A stretch of DNA of 24,374 nt from the NCBI GenBank assembly GCA_965370805.1, contig CBDUVZ010000036.1, positions 1 to 24,374 of the forward strand. The letters run 5' to 3'. The stretch comes from CBDUVZ01 sp965370805. Its GTDB lineage: Bacteria; Hydrothermota; Tepidihabitantia; Tepidihabitantales; Tepidihabitantaceae. The translations under genes and the position numbers were made by a program. The notes under the pieces are model-generated. The model did not search any database, was not told where the DNA came from, and saw only the letters and a list, made by a program, of their open reading frames with translations. Below are positions 1 to 8,252 of the stretch, in pieces. Within the stretch, counting starts at the first letter, position 1. The number at the start of each line of letters is the position of its first letter.

Positions 1-200
1 CAGGATACATGTCGCGCCAGTTGTCAGCATAGATGTCAGGATACTTGTCGGCATAGTTGTCAGCATAATTGTCGGCATAGTTGTCGGCCTAGTTGTCAGC
101 ATACTTGTCGGCGTAGTTGTCAGCGTACTTGTCGGCATACTTGTGAGCATAGATGTGTCTTTACTCGTCGGCCTAAAACCCGGCCTGGCTGTCAGGCTAG
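1..200. repeat. 12-bp tandem repeat (minisatellite)
   Basis: About sixteen consecutive 12-bp units with the consensus TTGTCRGCATAG run from the left edge to about 200. They are cleanest at 21-152 and decay after 153. The period is a multiple of three, so two plus-strand frames stay open through it. The minus-strand frame that would read Tyr-Ala-Asp-Asn/Lys is broken by stops near 91, 163 and 175. I see no start site or domain, so I treat it as non-coding. The array probably continues to the left of the window. Confidence 0.9.
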
Positions 201-475
201 ACGGCGAGGGCGATTGCGGATTCCAGATTGGTGATTGCAGACTACCAGGGAATGTCGAATGCCGAATTGCGAATGGCGAATCCGGATTCCCGGCTCTCAT
301 CTGTGTCTATCCGTGTCCATCCGTGGTTACTTCCTCTTCGTGCCTTGGTGTTTATTCCTTCCGTTCCGGCTACCTTCTTCGTGTCTTCGTGGTAAGATTC
401 CTCTCCGCTCCGGTTCTCAGCCTTGGCGCACTTGGCGGCCTTGGCGGTTGTCCCATCCGTCCCCTCCGCCCTTGA
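201..475. repeat. composite block of dispersed intergenic repeat words
   Basis: This gene-free stretch is a string of short elements that recur elsewhere in the window. One at 237-281 (AGGGAATGTCGAATGCCGAA type) recurs at 2599-2645. The 'CTATCCGTGTCCATCCGTGG' word at 298-328 recurs near 2921, 23581, 24100 and 24183. A segment of about 98 bp at 378-475 is nearly identical to 2710-2806. Short ORFs here are by-products of the repeats and have no ribosome-binding site or family match. Confidence 0.85.
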
Positions 476-500
476 CATCCGGCCGTTCCTGAGGCACAAT
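472..500 (+). promoter_or_regulatory. putative sigma70-type promoter
   Basis: TTGACA at 472-477 and CACAAT at 495-500 are separated by 17 bp. The -10 ends 6 nt before the ATG at 507, so transcription could begin at the start codon. The -10 is a weak match, and GAGGCACAAT also resembles the leader of the gene at 5388, so part of it may instead be a ribosome-binding region. Confidence 0.5.
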
Positions 501-506
501 CAACCC

Positions 507-1943
507 ATGAGGAAGTCATCGATGCTCGGACTGTCGTCTGCTACTCTCCTCATCCTCGTCCTCACCGCACCCCTGACCGCGCAAATCACCTTCCAACGCA
601 CCTACGGCGGCACGTCGGTCGACGAGGGCAACTCAGTGGCGCAGACCACAGACAGCGGGTACGTCATCGCCGGCTACACTTATTCCTCCGGCGCCGGCGG
701 AAGCGACGTCTATCTGGTCAAGACCGACGCCTCGGGCGACACCATGTGGACCCGGACCTACGGCGGCGGGAACGACGACCGTGGCCGGTCGATCCGGCAG
801 ACCGCAGACGGCGGGTACATCATCACCGGCTACACCTGTTCCTTCGGCGCCGGCGAATACGACGTCTGGCTCATCAAGACCAACGCCTCAGGTGATACCG
901 TGTGGACCCGTACCTACGGTGGCACGAACTGGGACTGGGGCCGCTCGGTCCAGCAAACCGCAGATGGTGGTTACATCATCGCCGGTTCGACCCGGTCCTT
1001 CGGCGCCGACTACTGGGACGTCTGGCTCATCAAGACCAACGCCAACGGCGACTCCATCTGGACCCGGACCTTCGGCGGCACGGGCTACGACTACGGCAAC
1101 TCGGTCCAGCAGACCGCAGATGCCGGCTACATCATCGCCGGCTGCACTTACTCCTTCGGCTCCGGCAGGGACGTCTGGCTCATCAAGACCGACGCATCGG
1201 GCGACACCATGTGGACCCGAACCTACGGCGGCTGGTGGAACGACAGCAGGGGCTACTCGGTCCAGCAGACCGCAGACAGCGGGTACGTCATCACCGGTGA
1301 AACCTGGTCCTACCGCGACGGCTACGAGGATGTCTACCTAGTCAAGACCGACGCCTCGGGCAACACCATGTGGACCCGGACGTACGGCGGCACGGCCTCT
1401 GACGTCGCCCATTCGGTCCAACAAACCGCAGACGGCGGCTACGTCGTCGCCGGCTGCACCAACTCCTTCGGCGCTGGCGAATACGACGTCTGGCTCATCA
1501 AGACCAACAACTCAGGCGGCATGATGTGGGCCCAGACCTTCGGTGGCGCGGACTACGACCAAGGCCGGTCGGTGGCGCAGACCGCAGACGGCGGCTACGT
1601 CATCGCTGGCTGGACCTGGTCCTTCGGTGCCGGCAGCGACGACGTCTACCTCATCAAGACCGACCCAGACGGGAACGTCGCAATCGCGGAACCGAAGCCG
1701 CCCGTTGCCTTTGAGCCGGCCGGGGCCACTATCGTGCGCGGTGTGCTCAATCTGCAATCTGAAATCCGCAATCTGAAATCTGAGTTCGTCCTTCTGAATT
1801 CCGCTGGCCGCAAAGTCATGGACCTCACGCCCGGCGAGAACGACATCCGGCACCTGAGCCCCGGCGTCTACTTCATCAGAGGAAAGGGGTCGAGGGGTCG
1901 AGGGTCCGAGGGTCCAAGCCGGAGAGTCATCCTGACGCGCTGA
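507..1943 (+). CDS. secreted seven-repeat beta-propeller-like protein with C-terminal sorting-type tail
   Basis: 478 aa. Residues 1-25 form a signal peptide (hydrophobic core, cleavage near LTA-Q). Residues about 28-390 are seven repeats of about 52 aa built on TYGG…SVQQTADGGYIIAG…DVWLIKTDASGD. The number and pattern fit a seven-bladed propeller. The tail (about 430-478: LLNSAGRKVMDL, then LSPGVYFIRG) resembles a Por/T9SS-type C-terminal domain, which would send the protein to the cell surface or outside. The enzymatic or binding role is unknown. I chose the ATG at 507 because the signal peptide starts there; an upstream in-frame start would add a stretch of dispersed repeat. Residues 415-426 (NLQSEIRNLKSE) and 459-471 (GKGSRGRGSEGPS) are encoded by dispersed intergenic repeat words, so the end of the gene has absorbed repeat DNA. 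Confidence 0.85.
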   Translation: MRKSSMLGLSSATLLILVLTAPLTAQITFQRTYGGTSVDEGNSVAQTTDSGYVIAGYTYSSGAGGSDVYLVKTDASGDTMWTRTYGGGNDDRGRSIRQTADGGYIITGYTCSFGAGEYDVWLIKTNASGDTVWTRTYGGTNWDWGRSVQQTADGGYIIAGSTRSFGADYWDVWLIKTNANGDSIWTRTFGGTGYDYGNSVQQTADAGYIIAGCTYSFGSGRDVWLIKTDASGDTMWTRTYGGWWNDSRGYSVQQTADSGYVITGETWSYRDGYEDVYLVKTDASGNTMWTRTYGGTASDVAHSVQQTADGGYVVAGCTNSFGAGEYDVWLIKTNNSGGMMWAQTFGGADYDQGRSVAQTADGGYVIAGWTWSFGAGSDDVYLIKTDPDGNVAIAEPKPPVAFEPAGATIVRGVLNLQSEIRNLKSEFVLLNSAGRKVMDLTPGENDIRHLSPGVYFIRGKGSRGRGSEGPSRRVILTR

Positions 1944-1989
1944 CCGCCCGCTCCGACCTCAGATTCCGGATTGCGTCGCCGATTCCCCG

Positions 1990-2018
1990 TTGACTTCGCT
2001 CGTTCTTTGGACTAACCT
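1990..2018 (+). promoter_or_regulatory. putative promoter of hicBA
   Basis: TTGACT at 1990-1995 and TAACCT at 2013-2018 have a 17-bp spacer. The ATG of the antitoxin gene is at 2025, only 6 nt past the -10, and there is no clear Shine-Dalgarno sequence. A leaderless mRNA is therefore likely. Confidence 0.6.
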
Positions 2019-2024
2019 GATGTC

Positions 2025-2243
2025 ATGCAACTTCATTATCTGACAAACTTGGAGAAGAACGAGGACGGCGGATACACGGTCACGGTTCCATCCCTGCCCG
2101 GCTGCATTACCCAGGGCGCTACCTGGGAGGAAGCAGTTGCCAACGCTCAGGAGGCCATCGCCGGGTTTGTCGAAACCATGAGAGACCTGGGCAAGCCGAT
2201 ACCGCTGGAGATTTCGGTCGAGCTGGAGCAGGCCAGTCTTTGA
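2025..2243 (+). CDS. hicB: HicB-family antitoxin
   Basis: 72 aa with the HicB partial RNase H-like fold: an N-terminal strand, then the signature GGYTVTVPSLPGC, then a helix (WEEAVANAQEAI). It should bind and inhibit the HicA toxin encoded next and may repress its own operon. It is a short HicB without an obvious C-terminal DNA-binding domain. Its stop overlaps the TTG start of hicA, as expected for a co-translated pair. No other function is indicated. Family assignment is from recognisable motifs and gene pairing. Confidence 0.85.
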   Translation: MQLHYLTNLEKNEDGGYTVTVPSLPGCITQGATWEEAVANAQEAIAGFVETMRDLGKPIPLEISVELEQASL

Positions 2244-2467
2244 GCAAGCTCCCCCGCATCACGGGCAAGAATGCCATGAGGGCTCTTGCGCGGGCCGGTT
2301 TTGAGACGGTCCGCACACGCGGAAGTCATTGCTACCTCTATCACCGCGAAAGAGACGTGCTGGTGACCGTGCCGGTCCATGCCGGTCAGACCCTGGCGCC
2401 CAAGACCCTCAAGTCCATTCTCAAGCAGGCCGGCCTCACAGCCGAAGAGTTCTCCGGATACCTCTAG
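2240..2467 (+). CDS. hicA: HicA-family mRNA interferase toxin
   Basis: 75 aa with a compact double-stranded-RNA-binding-like fold. The start SKLPRITGKNAMRAL and the segment RTRGSHCYLYH place the family's catalytic His at residue 30. HicA toxins cleave mRNA and stop translation when not bound by HicB. The start is TTG at 2240, overlapping the hicB stop (TTGA). The antitoxin-first order is the less common arrangement for HicAB but is well known. The length is typical and the catalytic His is present, so the toxin looks intact. Confidence 0.85.
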   Translation: MSKLPRITGKNAMRALARAGFETVRTRGSHCYLYHRERDVLVTVPVHAGQTLAPKTLKSILKQAGLTAEEFSGYL

Positions 2468-2488
2468 GTCCTGCAGGGACGGTCCTAG
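2464..2488 (+). terminator. imperfect hairpin at the end of hicA
   Basis: CTAGGTCC (2464-2471) pairs with GGTCCTAG (2481-2488) except for one T-T mismatch, around a 9-nt loop. It overlaps the hicA stop codon. There is no T-tract, so its role as a terminator is doubtful. Confidence 0.3.
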
Positions 2489-2960
2489 CCGGGCGAAGGT
2501 CATTCTGACGTGCTGACGGCAAAGGACGGAAGGGGTCCAGGATTCGAGGGTCCAAGGGTCCGAGTGCGATTGTAGATTGCAGATTTGAGATTTCAGATTG
2601 CAGACCATCAGGGAATGTCGAATGCCGAATCGCGAATGTCGAATGGAACGAGGAAGATTGCCGCAGTCGCTTCGCTCCTTCGCAATGACAGCTCTCCGAC
2701 TTTGTGCTCTTCGTGCCTTCGTGGTAAGACTCCTCTCCGCTCCGGTCCTCAGCCTTGGCGCACTTGGCGGCCTTGGCGGTTGTCCCGTCTGTCCCCTCCG
2801 CGCTTGAGATTGCCGCAGTCGCTTCGCTCCTTCGCAATGACAGCTCCTCTTGGCGGTCTTGGCGGTCTTGGCGGTTATCTCCTGTCTGCGGTTCTGCCTT
2901 CTGCACTCTGACTTCTCCTCCCGTGTCCATCCGTGGTTTCTCTCTTCCGGTCTCGCGGCA
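2489..2960. repeat. second composite block of dispersed intergenic repeat words
   Basis: No gene is visible in this stretch. It contains an exact 39-bp direct repeat at 2656-2694 and 2808-2846, starting GATTGCCGCAGTCGCTTCGC. A segment at 2710-2806 is nearly identical to 378-475. There is a GAATGTCGAATGCCGAAT word near 2610, a run of TTGGCGGTC units at 2850-2875, and a CCGTGTCCATCCGTGG word at 2921-2936. ORFs of about 70-160 aa on both strands here consist only of these words and are not credible genes. Confidence 0.85.
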
Positions 2961-2965
2961 ACTGC

Positions 2966-2993
2966 TTGACTGTAATCGAGCTTTGTCTATCCT
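2966..2993 (+). promoter_or_regulatory. putative promoter of the hslU-argF operon
   Basis: TTGACT at 2966-2971 and TATCCT at 2988-2993 have a 16-bp spacer. The hslU ATG is 16 nt beyond the -10, giving a leader of only about 9 nt and no room for a normal Shine-Dalgarno sequence. Confidence 0.6.
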
Positions 2994-3008
2994 TCATGTC
3001 CACTCGCT

Positions 3009-4403
3009 ATGAAAGCAATACCTCTGCCCGCTTCGAGTCCCGGCCGGACGGCTGAGCCCGGCCCGGGCCGCAGCCTGACGCCGATTGAGGTCGTCCACGA
3101 GTTGGACCGCTACATCATCGGCCAGGATAAGGCAAAGAAGGCGGTCGCAATCGCCCTGCGTAACCGCTGGCGCCGCAGCCAGGTGCCGGACGACCTGCGC
3201 GACGAAATCCTGCCGAACAATATCATCCTGATCGGCCCGACCGGCGTGGGCAAGACCGAAATCGCCCGCCGCCTGGCCCGCCTGGCCCAGGCCCCGTTCA
3301 CCAAGGTCGAGGCGTCGAAGTTCACCGAGGTTGGCTACGTCGGCCGGGACGTGGAGTCGATGATTCGCGACCTGATGGAAATCGGGGTCAATATGGTCCG
3401 GGAGGAAATGACCCGGGCGGTGATGGCCCAGGCCGAGTCCATGGCCGAGGAGCGGCTGCTCGACCTGCTCCTGCCGCTCAAGCCGAAGACCGACGAGGAA
3501 AGGAAGAAAGCCCGGGAATCCCGCGAGAAGCTGCGCCGGAAGCTGCTGGCCGGGGAGATGGACAACCGCGTCGTCGAAATCGAGTCGTCGTCCCGGGGCT
3601 TCCCCTTCTCCGACATGCTGTCCCAGATGGGCGGCGGCGACGACCTGACAATCGAGCTGCAGGGCATGCTCTCTTCTTCGCTCCCGAAGCGGACCAAACG
3701 CCGGAAGATGAATGTCGGCGAGGCGCGCCGGGCACTGGTCCAGGAAGAGGCCCAGAAGCTGGTCGATATGGACGAAGTGGTCGCCGAAGCCCGGTGCCGT
3801 ACCGAGGAGGCCGGTATCGTCTTCATCGACGAACTGGACAAGATTGTCGCCGCGGAAGCATCCGGGCACGGCTCCGGTCCGGACGTCTCGCGCGAAGGCG
3901 TCCAACGCGACCTGCTCCCGGTCGTCGAAGGCTCGAACGTACTGACCAAGCACGGCATGGTCCGGACCGACCACATCCTGTTCATCGCCGCGGGCGCGTT
4001 CCACAAAGCGAAGCCGTCGGATATGATTCCCGAGTTGCAGGGTCGGTTCCCGATCCGGGTCGAACTGGACCCACTGAGCGCGGATGAGTTCCGGCGCATC
4101 CTGCTCGAGCCGGAGAACTCGCTCATCAAACAGTACATCGCGCTGCTCGCGACCGAGAACGTCAAGCTCAGTTTCACCAAGGAAGCGGTGAAGGAAATCG
4201 CCAGCATCGCCGGGCAGGTGAACGAGCAGACCGAGAACATCGGCGCCCGCCGGCTCCACACTGTAATGACGTTCCTGCTTGAGGAGATACTGTTCCGGTT
4301 GCCGGACCCGGAGATGAAGCAGCTCCGCATCACCGCGCCCTACGTGCGCGACCGACTGAAGGAAATTGCGGAGAGCAAGGACCTGAGCCGGTACATACTA
4401 TGA
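3009..4403 (+). CDS. hslU: ATP-dependent protease ATPase subunit HslU
   Basis: 464 aa AAA+ unfoldase of the HslUV (ClpYQ) protease; it unfolds substrates and threads them into the HslV peptidase. Visible motifs: the family start LTPIEVVHELDRYIIGQD (23-40), Walker A GPTGVGKT (76-83), the pore/N-domain signature FTEVGYVGRDVESMIRDL, an I-domain rich in charged residues (about 140-240), Walker B FIDELDK (272-278), the GRFPIRVEL region, and the C-terminal ARRLHTVM and LSRYIL. The last residues are the HslV-activating tail. About 20 residues precede the usual N-terminus; the only ATG is at 3009. hslV is not next to it: upstream is repeat DNA and downstream is argF, with a 4-bp ATGA overlap. That is an unusual neighbourhood for hslU. 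Confidence 0.95.
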   Translation: MKAIPLPASSPGRTAEPGPGRSLTPIEVVHELDRYIIGQDKAKKAVAIALRNRWRRSQVPDDLRDEILPNNIILIGPTGVGKTEIARRLARLAQAPFTKVEASKFTEVGYVGRDVESMIRDLMEIGVNMVREEMTRAVMAQAESMAEERLLDLLLPLKPKTDEERKKARESREKLRRKLLAGEMDNRVVEIESSSRGFPFSDMLSQMGGGDDLTIELQGMLSSSLPKRTKRRKMNVGEARRALVQEEAQKLVDMDEVVAEARCRTEEAGIVFIDELDKIVAAEASGHGSGPDVSREGVQRDLLPVVEGSNVLTKHGMVRTDHILFIAAGAFHKAKPSDMIPELQGRFPIRVELDPLSADEFRRILLEPENSLIKQYIALLATENVKLSFTKEAVKEIASIAGQVNEQTENIGARRLHTVMTFLLEEILFRLPDPEMKQLRITAPYVRDRLKEIAESKDLSRYIL

Positions 4404-5368
4404 GCTTGAGATCGAAAGTCCAAAGTCCAAAGTCCAAAGTCCGGAGTTTGACCGCAATCACCGACCTGACCAGGGACGATATCCTCGGCCTGCTCGCGAA
4501 GTCCAGGGAGCTGAAGCGGGAACTGATGACCCGGCCCCGCCTGCCCGTCGCCGACGGCAGGATTGCGGCGCTCGTGTTCGAGAAGCCTTCGCTGCGCACC
4601 CGGGTCACATTCGAAGTGGCGATGCGCCAGCTCGGCGGCTCGGCCATCTATCTCGGCCCGACCGACATCGGACTCGGTGTGCGCGAAACCGTGCCCGACG
4701 TCGCCCGCAATCTTTCGCGCTGGGTGGATTGCATCATCGCCCGGGTGTTCAAGCATGAAAAGATTACCGAACTCGCCGAGCATGCGACCGTGCCGGTCAT
4801 CAACGCGCTGTCCGACGGCGCGCACCCGTGCCAGACGCTCGCCGACCTGCTGACCGTCAAGGAGCACCACGGATTGGAAGATGCGACTATCGCCTGGACC
4901 GGCGACGGCAACAACGTCTGCAACTCACTGATGCTCGCCTGCGCTATCGTCGGTCTGAACCTGCGCGTCGCAACGCCGGTAGGGTTCGAGCCGGCCCGGG
5001 CCATCATCAATCGGGCCCGGGAGTACGCCGCGGCAAGCGGGGCCAGAATCACCCTGACCCACGACCCGGCCGAAGCGGCCCGGGACGCGGATTTCATCTA
5101 CACCGACGTCTGGGCTTCGATGGGCCAGGAGAACGAAGCCGCCCAGCGCGCCCGGATGTTCAAGCCCTTTCAGTTGAACGCGGAACTGCTCAAGCAGGCC
5201 AAACCCGACGCGAAAATCCTGCACTGCCTGCCCGCGCACCGCGGCGACGAAATCACCGCCGAAGTCCTGGACGGCCCGCAATCGGTCGTCCTCGACCAGG
5301 CCGAGAACCGGCTCCACGCCCAGCGGGCGTTGCTGGCCGAACTACTCTCCGGCCGCGCCGGAAACTGA
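4400..5368 (+). CDS. argF: ornithine carbamoyltransferase
   Basis: 322 aa. It condenses carbamoyl phosphate with ornithine to citrulline in arginine synthesis, or the reverse in arginine breakdown. Signatures: carbamoyl-phosphate loop SLRTR in EKPSLRTRVTFE, HPCQTLADL, GDGNNVCNSL, ornithine-binding DVWASMGQE, and HCLPAHRG. Length fits the family. The start ATG overlaps the hslU stop (ATGA), suggesting translational coupling. Residues 5-16 (SKVQSPKSKVRS) are encoded by a repeated AAAGTCC word and do not belong to the family; normal homology begins around LTAITDLTRDD. An alternative TTG start at 4448 would remove them, but it has almost no spacing from the preceding CGGAG. The gene lies 19 bp before a secreted-protein gene and probably shares its mRNA. 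Confidence 0.93.
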   Translation: MSLRSKVQSPKSKVRSLTAITDLTRDDILGLLAKSRELKRELMTRPRLPVADGRIAALVFEKPSLRTRVTFEVAMRQLGGSAIYLGPTDIGLGVRETVPDVARNLSRWVDCIIARVFKHEKITELAEHATVPVINALSDGAHPCQTLADLLTVKEHHGLEDATIAWTGDGNNVCNSLMLACAIVGLNLRVATPVGFEPARAIINRAREYAAASGARITLTHDPAEAARDADFIYTDVWASMGQENEAAQRARMFKPFQLNAELLKQAKPDAKILHCLPAHRGDEITAEVLDGPQSVVLDQAENRLHAQRALLAELLSGRAGN

Positions 5369-5387
5369 CCGAAGGAGGCACAATCCG

Positions 5388-8099
5388 ATGAGAGTTGCCG
5401 TCCTGCTGATGGCTGCGGCCGGCATCCTGCTCGCCGCGCCGGCCCTGCCCGAACGAACCACAATCACCGACCCGGACGGACTGGAGCAGAGTTTCTACCG
5501 CGCCGACGCCGGTTCGGACGCATACCAAGCGCCGCCGGCACGAACGCTCCCGCCCCCGCGCTTCCCGAGTGACACCGGCATACTCTGGGTCGACCGCAAC
5601 CACCGCGCGTCGGTTCTCCGGTCGCTCGGAATCTCCGGCGACGGCCAACACATCCTGGCAAGCTGGGAGATGAACGCCAGCCGCACCGGGTACTACCGCA
5701 CCATGGCCGGCGAAGTCGCAATCTGGGAGTATCCGGGCAACTGCTGCTGGGACGATAACGGGCAGCAACTCGGGGTGTCCGAAGACGGCTCGGTCTTGGC
5801 CATCTCGTCCCGGGACGATTGCCTCAAATGGTCGCGCAACAGCCCGGTGCCGGACTGGTCCCTGCACTACCCGTCCCATGCGTTCGGGCTTGCCGGCGGG
5901 TCGTATGACGGCTCGGTCGTCGCCGCGACCCAGAACGGCACGCTCTACGCTTTCGACGCGGCCTCCGGCGACACGCTCTGGACCGCGGGGGTCGGCAACC
6001 CTTCGGACCTGCACGGCATCACGCTCTCGGACGACGGCTCGGTCATCGCGGTCACCCTGTTCGATTCCTGCCTGGTCTTCGACTCGACCGGTGCGCGCCG
6101 CGCCGCCATCCCGATCGGAACCGGCAGCAAGTTCGGGGTCGCGCTCTCCGGTGATGCGAGCATGCTCGTAATCGGCAGCCGGGCCGGCCATGCCCGGCTC
6201 TACCGCTGGAACGGAACGTCCTACGACCTGTGCTGGAGCGCAGCCGTCGGCACGCCGTGGGTTGCCGGCGTCGGCATCTCGCGCGACGGCTCGACTATCG
6301 CCTGCGGCACCGGCCCGCACAACTCCAAACTCTGCGTGTTCGACTCCAGCTCCGCCACCCCGCTCTGGTCGTACCAGGACTACGGCAGCTCGAACTGCCG
6401 GGTTACGTCCGTGGCCCTGTCCGAAGACGGGTCCAGGATTGTAGCCGCATCCTGGGGCGACGTGGCAGGGTCCGGCACGTTCAAGGTGTTCACCGCGCAC
6501 GACCGGTCGAGCAGCACGCCGCTGATAGCAGTCACCCGGGACGAAGAACCCGGCTCGATGTTCGCCTGCGATATCTCGGACGACGGTCAGTTCGCGGTCT
6601 GCGGCGGCAAAGCGGTCCACGCCACCACGCCGGGCAACGGCGGCTCGGTCTACGCTTTCGTCATCGGGTCCGGCCCGACCGATAACGTCGGAATCCGGTC
6701 GATTGAATCCCCAAGTCAATACGTCCAGGTCGATACGGCAGTGACCCCGCAGGCCACGGCCGGTAACTTCGGGGACAGCACCGCATCCTTCTACACCCAC
6801 GTCAACGTCGAGAACTCGGCCGGCACCCTGCTGCACCACGACAGCGTATTCGTCAATGACCTGGAGCCCGGGCAATCCCGGGCCATCGCGTTCGCCGACT
6901 GGGCCCCGCCCGCGTACGACAGCATCTACACGTTCACTTTCCACACCGCGCTCCCCGGCGACGAGTACCCGGGCGACGACTCGCTCGCAACCGACGCCAG
7001 GTGCTTCCACGACGCCCGGGCCACCGGTATCTCATCGCCCCTGCCGGAGAACACCATCTACAGGACCGTAACCCCGCAGGTGAGCGTACGCAACAACGGC
7101 TCCTACACCGAGTCGATGTTCTGTCAGTTGGAAATCCGCGATTCGCTCGGCAACCCGGTCTACGCCGACTCGGGTCAGACCGCAACCATCGCGCCTGATG
7201 CCTCGACCACCATCTCATTCACGGATTGGACCCCGATCAACGTCGGCCCGTACACCGCGGCCGCGAGCGCGCGCGCGCCCGACGACTACCATCCGGAAAA
7301 CGACTCAGTGAACAAGGCGTTCACCGTAACCTGGGAAATCGTCTACGACGACGGCAGCGCAAACGCATACTACCGGGTCGGACGGGGAGACAACGACAAG
7401 TTCTACGTCCGGTTCACACCGACGCTCACTCCACCATTCACCATCACCAGGGGCCGGGTGTTCTTCCACCAGGCGAATGCGCCGTTCGACTACGTTATGG
7501 TCTGCGGGGATTCCTCCGGCCGCCCGGACACAAACAACGTCCTTGCGCGAATCGACAGCCTCCAGTCGCCCCAGCCCGACGCCTGGGTCGAGTTCAACCT
7601 GGACATCACCCTGACCACGACTGACGACATCTGGCTCGTCACCCACTGGTTCGATGATCTGCTTGACCTGCACGTCGGGGCAGACGCAAGCGGCCCCCGG
7701 GACTACCGCTCCTATTTCTCCTCGAACCAGGACACACTCTGGCTCTGGACCCGGCACGACTGGATGATGCGGCTCACCCAGACCCCGGACGTCGGTGTCG
7801 AAACCCCGGCAGCGGAGAACAAACTCCGGCTCAGGCTCCTACCCCCGGCACCCAACCCGTTCTCCCGCCGGGTCAGCCTGAACTATGAAGTCCCGCTCGC
7901 GACCGAAGTCCAGCTCAAGCTGTTCGACGCCACCGGCCGCCAGGTCGCGTGCCTCGCCGACGGCCTCCACCAGCCGGGCCGGTACGAACGCACCTGGCAG
8001 ACGCCGGACCGGAATCCAACCACCGGCGTGCTCTTCGCCAAGCTCGTCCTGCCCGAGACCGGCGAATCCCGGGTGCGCAAGCTCGTGCTGCTGCACTGA
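5388..8099 (+). CDS. secreted beta-propeller protein with CARDB-like domains and T9SS-type sorting domain (copy 1)
   Basis: 903 aa. A signal peptide (about residues 1-20) is followed by a propeller of WD40/PQQ-like repeats to about 425, with recurring 'DDGSVIAV…' and 'FDSSSATPLW' segments. Two CARDB/Ig-like domains start near 433 and 544 (NVGIRSI; VSVRNNGSYTE). A further domain starts near 649 (YDDGSANAYYRVG). The C-terminal sorting domain is at about 815-903 (APNPFSRRVSL, LKLFDATGRQVACL, FAKLVL). This implies export and cell-surface attachment or release; substrate and activity are unknown. The ATG has a strong AAGGAGG 9-10 nt upstream. The gene lies 19 bp after argF. It is closely similar along its whole length to the next gene, so the two arose by tandem duplication. 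Confidence 0.9.
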   Translation: MRVAVLLMAAAGILLAAPALPERTTITDPDGLEQSFYRADAGSDAYQAPPARTLPPPRFPSDTGILWVDRNHRASVLRSLGISGDGQHILASWEMNASRTGYYRTMAGEVAIWEYPGNCCWDDNGQQLGVSEDGSVLAISSRDDCLKWSRNSPVPDWSLHYPSHAFGLAGGSYDGSVVAATQNGTLYAFDAASGDTLWTAGVGNPSDLHGITLSDDGSVIAVTLFDSCLVFDSTGARRAAIPIGTGSKFGVALSGDASMLVIGSRAGHARLYRWNGTSYDLCWSAAVGTPWVAGVGISRDGSTIACGTGPHNSKLCVFDSSSATPLWSYQDYGSSNCRVTSVALSEDGSRIVAASWGDVAGSGTFKVFTAHDRSSSTPLIAVTRDEEPGSMFACDISDDGQFAVCGGKAVHATTPGNGGSVYAFVIGSGPTDNVGIRSIESPSQYVQVDTAVTPQATAGNFGDSTASFYTHVNVENSAGTLLHHDSVFVNDLEPGQSRAIAFADWAPPAYDSIYTFTFHTALPGDEYPGDDSLATDARCFHDARATGISSPLPENTIYRTVTPQVSVRNNGSYTESMFCQLEIRDSLGNPVYADSGQTATIAPDASTTISFTDWTPINVGPYTAAASARAPDDYHPENDSVNKAFTVTWEIVYDDGSANAYYRVGRGDNDKFYVRFTPTLTPPFTITRGRVFFHQANAPFDYVMVCGDSSGRPDTNNVLARIDSLQSPQPDAWVEFNLDITLTTTDDIWLVTHWFDDLLDLHVGADASGPRDYRSYFSSNQDTLWLWTRHDWMMRLTQTPDVGVETPAAENKLRLRLLPPAPNPFSRRVSLNYEVPLATEVQLKLFDATGRQVACLADGLHQPGRYERTWQTPDRNPTTGVLFAKLVLPETGESRVRKLVLLH

Positions 8100-8132
8100 A
8101 CCCGCGCGCAGCGCATGGACGGTAGACAAGAC

Positions 8133-8151
8133 AACGGGCTTGCTCCCCGTT
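8133..8151 (+). terminator. possible weak hairpin between the paralogs
   Basis: AACGGG (8133-8138) pairs with CCCGTT (8146-8151) around a 7-nt loop, followed by TCCGTTTC. It overlaps the candidate -35 of the next gene. The T-tract is poor, so both readings are tentative. Confidence 0.25.
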
Positions 8152-8168
8152 TCCGTTTCAGCTAGAAT
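8140..8168 (+). promoter_or_regulatory. putative internal promoter for the second paralog
   Basis: TTGCTC at 8140-8145 and TAGAAT at 8163-8168 have a 17-bp spacer. Transcription would start near 8175, giving a leader of about 78 nt that includes the AAGGAG ribosome-binding site of the gene at 8253. The -35 is a partial match. Confidence 0.45.
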
Positions 8169-8252
8169 ACCGACGGCACCGAAGGCCCGCGGCTGCCGAC
8201 GACTGGTCGAAAACGGGCCCGGCCTAAAGACAAACCGAAGGAGACACAACCA

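Noticed and set aside
1..200. CRISPR array
   Set aside because: The units are 12 bp with no spacers between them, so this is a simple tandem repeat.
143..475. ORF of 110 codons on the plus strand, and overlapping small ORFs to about 500 on both strands
   Set aside because: They are translations of minisatellite and dispersed repeat words, with no ribosome-binding site and no family features.
2436..2930. 164-codon minus-strand ORF and overlapping plus-strand ORFs
   Set aside because: Composed of repeat words that read similarly wherever they occur in the window; not conserved coding sequence.
5253..7010. 585-codon minus-strand ORF opposite argF and the first propeller gene
   Set aside because: In GC-rich DNA the antisense of a real gene often stays open. 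The plus-strand products are recognisable families, while this one has only low-complexity Arg/Gly/Val composition.
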